Assembly: GCA_035712285.1 (NCBI GenBank)
Contig: DASTBA010000014.1
Coordinates: forward strand, 1 to 5,381
DNA length: 5,381 nucleotides
Direction: 5' to 3'
Source: CAMLHP01 sp035712285
GTDB taxonomy: Bacteria; Gemmatimonadota; Gemmatimonadetes; Gemmatimonadales; GWC2-71-9
The stretch's first letter is position 1, and each line of letters begins with the position of its first letter. Shown piece by piece: positions 1 to 5,381 of the stretch. The position numbers and the translations under genes were made by a program. Under the pieces are notes generated by a model, which saw only the letters and a list, made by a program, of their open reading frames with translations, did not search any database and was not told the origin of the DNA.

Positions 1-140
1 GGGAACGGCTGGCGGTTCTGTATGCGGAGCGGGAGCCATTCTATCGACTGGCCGACGTTACGATTAGCAACGAAAAAGGCACCCTGGATTCTGCTGTCGC
101 CGAAGTGATTCATTGGTGTCGCCAAGCTGGCGTAAATTAA
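1..140 (+). CDS. aroK: Probable shikimate kinase, C-terminal end (5' truncated by window)
   Basis: Only the last 45 codons are present, read from base 3 to the TAA at 138-140. The peptide begins ERLAVLYAEREPFYRLAD and ends in QAGVN. The pattern of an Arg-Leu helix, then an Arg-x-Pro-Phe/Leu-Tyr motif, then Ala-Asp and a beta strand is the usual C-terminal end of shikimate kinase, the enzyme that phosphorylates shikimate with ATP in cytoplasmic chorismate synthesis. The P-loop and substrate-binding part lie outside the window, so the call rests on the tail alone. Another P-loop kinase of similar fold, or a fused AroK domain, cannot be excluded. Its GC content (about 54%) is much lower than that of the genes downstream. 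A 71-base gap separates it from topA, so the two may be transcribed separately. Confidence 0.65.
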   Translation, partial: ERLAVLYAEREPFYRLADVTISNEKGTLDSAVAEVIHWCRQAGVN

Positions 141-145
141 AAGGC

Positions 146-161
146 CTTTCGTGCTTTCGTG
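146..161. repeat. Tandem 8-bp direct repeat in the aroK-topA gap
   Basis: The octamer CTTTCGTG occurs twice head to tail, at 146-153 and 154-161, just after the kinase stop codon. It partly overlaps a short palindrome, AAAGGCCTTT, at 140-149. The position, in the only real intergenic gap of the window, would suit a regulator-binding site, but two exact 8-mers can also arise by replication slippage. No function is assigned. Confidence 0.5.
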
Positions 162-211
162 TGCATAGCGTGTTGGGGATGTCCCAGTGATTTGACCCCC
201 AGTAGGCCCGG

Positions 212-2655
<2,444 letters not shown>

Positions 2656-2659
<4 letters not shown>

Positions 2660-3948
2660 AGGCCGTCGTCGCAGGCGGCGGGCTGGCCGGCTCCGAGGCG
2701 GCATGGGCGCTGGCCGGGCGCGGCGTCGACGTGACCCTGCGCGAGATGCGGCCGGGCACGGGGACGCCGGCGCACCGGACCGGCCGCCTCGCGGAACTCG
2801 TCTGCAGCAATACCTTCAAATCGCTGGAACTCTCCACCGCGCACGGGCTCCTCAAGGCCGAGCTGCGCGAGCTGGGCAGCATGCTGCTGCCCTGTGCCGA
2901 CGAGGCCCGCGTACCGGGCGGCTCGGCCCTGGCGGTGGACCGGGAGGTTTTCTCCCGCCTGGTGGATGAGAAGATTCGCTCGCATCCGCGGATCCGGGTG
3001 GAAGAGGGCGAGGCGACCGATCTTCCCTCTCCCGGCATCGTGGCCACCGGCCCGCTCACGTCTGATCGGCTGGCGCAAGCGATCGCGGCGCGGCTCGGCG
3101 CCGGCGCGCTGGCCTTCTACGACGCCATCGCGCCCATCGTGAGCGGCGAGTCGCTGGATCGTGATCGCCTCTTCGCGGCGTCCCGCTACGGCAAGGGCGG
3201 GGACGACTACCTCAACGCGCCGATGAGCCGCGACGAATACGAGGCGTTCGTGGATGCGCTCATCGCCGGCGACCAGTTCTCCGGCCACGAGTTCGATGCG
3301 GTGCCTTATTTCGAGGGGTGCATGCCGGTAGAGGAGATGGCCCGTCGCGGCCGCGACACGCCCCGCTTCGGCCCGATGAAGCCCGTGGGCCTCACCGACC
3401 CGCGCACCGGACGGGAGGCGTACGCCGTGCTCCAGCTCCGGCGCGAGGACAAGGCGGGCCAGATGTGGAACCTGGTCGGCTGCCAGACGCGCCTCCGGAT
3501 CCCGGAGCAGAAGCGCGTGTTCAGCATGGTCCCCGGCCTCGCACAGGCGGAGTTCCTCCGGTACGGCAGCATCCACCGGAACTCGTACCTCAACACCCCC
3601 GCCGCGCTCGGTCCCGCACTCACGGCGCGGGACGATACCGCGTTGTTCTTCGCCGGGCAACTCACCGGCGTTGAGGGCTACACCGAGTCGCTCGGCACGG
3701 GGCTCATGGCTGGAATCAACCTGGCTCGTGTGCTTCACGGGAACGCGCCCGAGGTTCCGCCGTCCACCACCATGCTCGGCGGGCTCTATCGCTACCTGCG
3801 CGAGGCCGATCCCCAGCACTTCCAGCCGATGAACGCGAACTTCGGCCTGCTGGACCCGCTGCCGGGCAAGGTGCGCAAGGACCGGAAGCGCGAGGCACTG
3901 GCGGAGCGGGCGCTGGCGGACATCCGGTCGTGGAAGGCGGGGCTGTGA
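2656..3948 (+). CDS. trmFO: Methylenetetrahydrofolate-tRNA-(uracil-5-)-methyltransferase TrmFO
   Basis: This 430-residue cytoplasmic flavoprotein makes 5-methyluridine at position 54 of the tRNA T-loop, taking the carbon from 5,10-methylenetetrahydrofolate and reducing it with FADH2. An N-terminal dinucleotide-binding motif, VVAGGGLAGSEAAWAL (residues 4-19), is followed by the family block LREMRP and ELVCSNTFKS. Cys50 and Cys222 (in PYFEGCMPVEE) match the two cysteines used by characterised TrmFO enzymes. WNLVGCQTRL (about 271-280) and the C-terminal FAD motif GQLTGVEGYTESLGTG are also typical. These features separate it from its relative MnmG (GidA), which is longer. GTG at 2656 is the only sensible start: the next in-frame upstream start is at 2542, deep inside topA, and the glycine-rich motif begins a few residues after 2656. 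It overlaps topA and xerC by four bases each. Length and motifs indicate an intact enzyme. Confidence 0.96.
3932..3937 (+). promoter_or_regulatory. Ribosome-binding site that favours the xerC GTG at 3945
   Basis: GGAAGG lies seven bases upstream of GTG 3945, a good distance for initiation. The alternative in-frame GTG at 3930 would overlap this site and has no comparable purine-rich stretch at the right distance. The site lies inside the last codons of trmFO (Trp-Lys-Ala). Confidence 0.6.
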
Positions 3949-4868
3949 AGCGCGGCCTGCCGGCCCGCCCCGAGGTGGCGGAGTTCCTGGCGCACATCGA
4001 GAAGGTGCGGCAGCAGAGCCCGAACACGGTATCGGCGTATGCGCGGGACCTGGCGCAGTTCCAGGAGTTCTGCGACCGCCACTACGGCGACTGGAACTGG
4101 AACTCGGTGGACCGGCTCGGCATCCGCGGCTTCCTGGCCGACATGCAGCGGCGCGGGCTCACGCGCCGGAGTGCCGCACGCGCGCTGAGCGCCGTCCGGA
4201 GTCTCTATCGGTACCTTGCGGAGCATCACAACATTGTCAACGCGGCGCCGCGCTCGGCGCGCATGCCGAAGCTGGAGAAGCGCCTCCCCGGCTACCTGGA
4301 GCGCCGGCAGGCGGAACAGCTGTTCGCGCACGCGGAGGCCCGCGCCTCGGGTGATGAATTCGAGGCGGTGCGCGACCTGGCGATGCTGGAGCTGTTCTAT
4401 TCGACCGGCATGCGCCTGTCGGAGCTGGCCGGGCTGGACCTGAAGTCCCTCGACCTGCTGTCCGACCAGGCGCGGGTCATGGGCAAGGGGCGGAAGGAGC
4501 GGATCGTGCCGGTGGGCTCGCGCGCGGTGCTGGCACTCCGGCGCTGGCTGGCGCTGCGCGAGGAGGCAACGCGAGCGAAGGCCGCCGACCGCCAGGCGTT
4601 CTTCCTCAGCCGGCGGGGGCGCCGGCTCTCGGCCCGCAGCATCCAGCGGGCGATGCACCGCCTGCTGGACGCGGTCGGCGGCACGGAGCTCCGGGTGCAT
4701 TCGCTGCGCCACAGTTTTGCCACGCACATGCTGGATGCCGGGGCCGACCTGCGCGCGGTGCAGGAGCTGCTGGGGCACGCCTCGCTCAGCACGACGCAGA
4801 TCTACACCCACACCAGTGTGGAGCGCTTGAAGAAGGTGTACCAGCAGGCCCATCCCCGGGCAGGGTAG
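3945..4868 (+). CDS. xerC: Tyrosine recombinase XerC
   Basis: This is a 307-residue tyrosine recombinase of the XerC/XerD type. With a partner recombinase at the dif site near the terminus, and under FtsK control, such enzymes resolve chromosome dimers into monomers before division. The N-terminal SAM-like core-binding domain covers about residues 8-95 (SPNTVSAYARDLAQF at 25-39). The catalytic domain follows from about 115. All catalytic residues are visible: Arg157 in STGMRLSEL, Lys181 in MGKGRKER, His252 and Arg255 in HSLRHSFATHML, His278 in LLGHASLSTTQ, and nucleophile Tyr287 in IYTH. Length and motifs are those of a housekeeping Xer protein rather than a phage or integron integrase, and the topA-trmFO-xerC-hslV setting supports xerC over xerD. 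GTG 3945 is chosen for its ribosome site and the GTGA overlap with trmFO; GTG 3930 would add five residues. Confidence 0.93.
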   Translation: MKRGLPARPEVAEFLAHIEKVRQQSPNTVSAYARDLAQFQEFCDRHYGDWNWNSVDRLGIRGFLADMQRRGLTRRSAARALSAVRSLYRYLAEHHNIVNAAPRSARMPKLEKRLPGYLERRQAEQLFAHAEARASGDEFEAVRDLAMLELFYSTGMRLSELAGLDLKSLDLLSDQARVMGKGRKERIVPVGSRAVLALRRWLALREEATRAKAADRQAFFLSRRGRRLSARSIQRAMHRLLDAVGGTELRVHSLRHSFATHMLDAGADLRAVQELLGHASLSTTQIYTHTSVERLKKVYQQAHPRAG

Positions 4869-4869
4869 C

Positions 4870-4873
4870 GGAG
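4870..4873 (+). promoter_or_regulatory. Ribosome-binding site for hslV
   Basis: GGAG starts two bases after the xerC stop codon and lies five bases before the ATG at 4879. It is short but well placed, and it supports co-translation of hslV from the same message as xerC. Confidence 0.5.
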
Positions 4874-4878
4874 CGCGC

Positions 4879-5381
4879 ATGACCGAATTCCATGGCACCA
4901 CGATCATCACCGTCCGGAAGGACGGCCGCGTCGCGCTGGGCGGCGACGGCCAGGTCACCATCGGCGACACCGTCATGAAGGCGACTTCGGTCAAGGTGCG
5001 CGCGCTCAAGAACGGCCGCGTGCTGGCGGGGTTCGCCGGGTCGGTGGCGGATGCGCTGACGCTGTTCGAGAAGTTCGAGGAAAAGCTGGACCGTTATCCC
5101 GGCAACCTCCCGCGCGCCGCGGTGGAACTCGCCAAGGACTGGCGCAGCGACCGCATCCTCCGCCGGCTGGATGCCCTGCTGGTGGTGGCGGACCTGGAGC
5201 ACAGCTTCCTGGTGAGCGGCAGCGGGGAGCTGATCGAGCCGGATGACGGCATCGTGGCCATCGGCTCCGGCGGCAATTATGCCCTGGCCGCGGCGCGGGC
5301 GCTGCTGCCCGTGGACTCCCTGGACGCACGGGAGATCACCCGGCGCGCCCTCGAAATCGCGGCGGACATCTGCGTGTTCAC
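4879..5381 (+). CDS. hslV: ATP-dependent protease subunit HslV (ClpQ), 3' truncated by window
   Basis: The first 167 codons are present and stay open to the window edge, most of a protein that is usually about 175-185 residues. HslV forms two stacked rings of N-terminal-nucleophile peptidases, fed by the unfoldase HslU, and degrades proteins in the cytoplasm. After the first six residues MTEFHG comes TTIITVRKDG, matching the mature N-terminus of the family. The catalytic threonine should be Thr7, exposed by removal of the short propeptide. GGDGQVTIGDTVMK carries Asp23 (mature 17), Lys39 corresponds to the catalytic Lys33 of mature HslV, and Ser130 in AIGSGGN matches the conserved serine of that loop. 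It begins 10 bases after xerC, as last visible member of the operon. hslU is expected next but is outside the window. Confidence 0.95.
   Translation, partial: MTEFHGTTIITVRKDGRVALGGDGQVTIGDTVMKATSVKVRALKNGRVLAGFAGSVADALTLFEKFEEKLDRYPGNLPRAAVELAKDWRSDRILRRLDALLVVADLEHSFLVSGSGELIEPDDGIVAIGSGGNYALAAARALLPVDSLDAREITRRALEIAADICVF

Noticed and set aside
140..149. AAAGGCCTTT as a terminator after the kinase gene
   Set aside because: The palindrome has no loop and no following run of T, so it is unlikely to end transcription.
3945..4868. Tyrosine recombinase as sign of a phage, integron or genomic island
   Set aside because: Length and motifs are those of XerC, it is embedded by overlap in a housekeeping operon, and no attachment-site repeats or other mobile genes are visible.
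3792..5009. Long minus-strand frame opposite xerC and the start of hslV
   Set aside because: It spans two firmly identified genes and has the composition of a shadow frame.

Overview
This GC-rich window is a run of bacterial housekeeping genes, all on the + strand: the tail of a probable shikimate kinase gene (1-140), topA for DNA topoisomerase I (212-2659), trmFO for the folate-dependent tRNA U54 methyltransferase (2656-3948), xerC for a chromosome-dimer-resolving tyrosine recombinase (3945-4868), and the first 167 codons of hslV, the ATP-dependent protease peptidase subunit (4879 to the right edge).

The order topA-trmFO-xerC-hslV is the one known from Bacillus and other Firmicutes, where hslU usually follows. 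The high GC content, GTG starts and GC-rich codon use fit a high-GC lineage instead. Gemmatimonadota or a similar high-GC phylum is my best guess, but no marker here settles it.

Layout: the left 210 bases are clearly less GC-rich (about 54-57% by hand count) than the rest. They hold the kinase tail and a 71-base gap with a small tandem repeat and a GC hairpin around the first possible topA start. From topA onward the genes are packed: topA/trmFO and trmFO/xerC each overlap by 4 bases (GTGA), and xerC and hslV are separated by 10 bases. I see no terminator or convincing promoter inside the run, so it reads as one operon with translational coupling. TopA relaxes negative supercoils, XerC resolves chromosome dimers, TrmFO modifies tRNA, and HslV degrades proteins together with HslU, so the operon mixes growth-linked functions rather than forming one pathway.

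I found no unknown system. The most unusual feature is in the 5' end of topA: a perfect 10-bp inverted repeat with a 3-nt loop (282-304) lies in frame inside the codons of a strongly basic, probably disordered N-terminal tail, and a degenerate second copy lies at 348-372. This looks like a small palindromic repeat tolerated inside a coding region. All main enzymes appear intact, with their catalytic residues present.
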